20,930 bases of DNA from Pelargonium cotyledonis (taxonomy: Eukaryota > Streptophyta > Magnoliopsida > Geraniales > Geraniaceae). Of the stretch, positions 19,846-20,930 are shown one piece after another. Under the pieces are notes generated by a model. The model saw nothing but the letters and a program-made list of their open reading frames with translations. It made no database searches and was not told where the DNA came from. The position numbers were made by a program, and so were the translations under genes. Where the stretch lies: assembly GCA_036897625.1 (NCBI GenBank), contig JAYMTA010001257.1:1-20930 (forward strand), read 5' to 3'. Position 1 is the first letter of the stretch. Each line of letters starts with the position of its first letter.

Positions 19846-20024
19846 GTATTCATGAGACAGGAAGACATGGCGTCTGAGTGCCATGTATTGTGTCACCATT
19901 CGTCAAGTCGATTTATAATTTTTGGGGTTGTTGGGTTGGGTCCTTTCTTACTTGTTATTTATGAGAGGCCCAAGCCCATGAGGCCAAAGATAAAATTAGG
20001 GCTGTTATTACCCTTATCCTTGGC

Positions 20025-20034
20025 TGTTGGAAAT

Positions 20035-20100
<66 letters not shown>

Positions 20101-20661
20101 AAAAGATTGAGAGAGAAAGCTTTGAGAAGTGCTACTGGAATTCTGCATAGGTCAGTCTCGGTTTTTCGATCATCCACGAAGATCCAACCGTTGGATCGTT
20201 CTGATATTTGAGCTGCTTCATTACCTCATCGACGTCTACTGTTTCACCGGAGGAAATCTCTATTGGAGGTCTGGAAGTGTGTCAAACGAGCTTTGGATAG
20301 ACAGCCTATTTTTGGGTGATATTTTCTCTACTCCTAGTTTGTTCTTGTTTCCCATAATACTTGATATTTGTTCCAAGTATATGATGATTGTGTCTGCCTC
20401 TAGTTATATCTAGAGAGAACATTGTGTATTCCCATTATTGTTGATAGTAGAGATTTTGGGGTGGACTCCGGTTTCGTGATTTTTCCCGATTTGGGTTTTC
20501 CATGTAAAAATTGCTTGTGTTCCTTGGGTTGCATGCTTTTTATATGTGTTGTTGATTAGTTACCAGATTTGCATATATTGGTTGCTTGGTATTGCTCTAT
20601 TTAACTACTTCCTAATAGGTTCATACAAGGTTTTGGGATATTCCGTCGTTTCGTTCCAACA
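20025..20661 (+). mobile_element. Probable Ty1/copia-type LTR (637 bp)
   Basis: The segment starts TGTTGG and ends CCAACA, the inverted 6-bp termini common in plant copia LTRs. The inner text (TTTTGGGGTGGACTCCGGTT, GGTTTTCCATGTAAAAATTG) matches the style of U5 regions I know from Tnt1-like elements. After the end comes AAGGGTAGCATCATG, at best a weak match to a tRNA-Met primer site. Flanks TTGGC and AGGGT do not form a target duplication. It could be a 5' LTR running out of the window or a decayed solo LTR. Confidence 0.45.
20036..20098. repeat. (AG)31 microsatellite
   Basis: Sixty-three uninterrupted bases of alternating A and G, starting about ten bases inside the probable LTR. A second short impure GA stretch (GAGAGAGAAAG) follows. 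Confidence 0.97.
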
Positions 20662-20930
20662 AGGGTAGCATCATGTCCCCTGACTCCAAATAATATTAAT
20701 TTATGGGTATCACATCGGAATAAAGTTTGATTTCTCTTTGTACTTTTCCATTCATTTCGGGAAGATTTTTCCTTTCCAAAGCCTGTTCTTTTTCTTTCCT
20801 TTTGTTAGGTTTTTGGGACCCAACCTTTAGTGTAGTGTGTTGAGGTGAGTCCATTCTTCTTGGTCTTGAGTTGTCTCTTCTCTTGAACCCTCAACGTGGA
20901 GACCCATTTCTACAAGCAATGGGGCCTACT
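20662..20930. other. Sequence after the probable LTR
   Basis: If the LTR is a 5' LTR, this would be the leader before gag. No gag-like frame is visible in these 269 bases, which are T-rich with pyrimidine stretches; the window ends here. Confidence 0.3.

Noticed and set aside
19549-19899. 116-codon minus-strand frame
   Set aside because: It arises from the minisatellite, whose periodic units keep frames open; no protein similarity.
20662-20680. Retrotransposon primer binding site after the LTR
   Set aside because: AAGGGTAGCATCATG matches the usual TGGTATCAGAGC only partly, so I do not annotate it as a primer site.

Overview
This is nuclear DNA of a flowering plant, most likely a eudicot. 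The genes have many small exons with GT/AG introns at conserved plant positions, the spacers are AT-rich, and there are plant-type MITEs, microsatellites and an LTR-like tail. I cannot name the species. Nothing in the window looks bacterial or viral, and I found no CRISPR array, tRNA or rRNA.

Layout from left to right. (1) 556-2002 (+): the two downstream exons of a BAM9-type beta-amylase, a non-catalytic chloroplast homologue; its first coding exon is missing or unresolved. (2) About 3.27-4.29 kb (-): a broken NB-ARC (NLR resistance gene) relic with frameshifts, an internal deletion and two tandem duplications. (3) 4.3-6.4 kb: AT-rich spacer holding one Tourist-like MITE and a TAA microsatellite. 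(4) 6484-9367 (+) and 10915-13991 (+): two tandem, intact, seven-exon amino acid permeases of the AAP7 type (464 and 468 aa), with identical intron positions and phases. Their introns carry MITEs, including a textbook Stowaway element. (5) 15398-17769 (-): a complete seven-exon CYP88A-type cytochrome P450 (484 aa), best read as ent-kaurenoic acid oxidase, convergent with the second permease. Its two last exons, one of them carrying the haem cysteine, are too short to show up as ORFs and were found by reading the spacer. (6) 17.85-20.93 kb: gene-free, repeat-rich sequence with a G-rich minisatellite of about 27 bp, a long GA microsatellite and a probable Ty1/copia-type LTR.

The genes do not form an evident pathway. 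Starch-related BAM9, amino acid uptake (AAP) and gibberellin synthesis (KAO) are ordinary single-function neighbours; the only gene-family event visible is the local AAP duplication. I did not find a previously undescribed system. The most useful points are the reconstructed exon models, the E-to-K change in the second permease, overlapping uORFs before the first permease, the hairpins in KAO intron 1, and the decayed NLR with duplicated segments.
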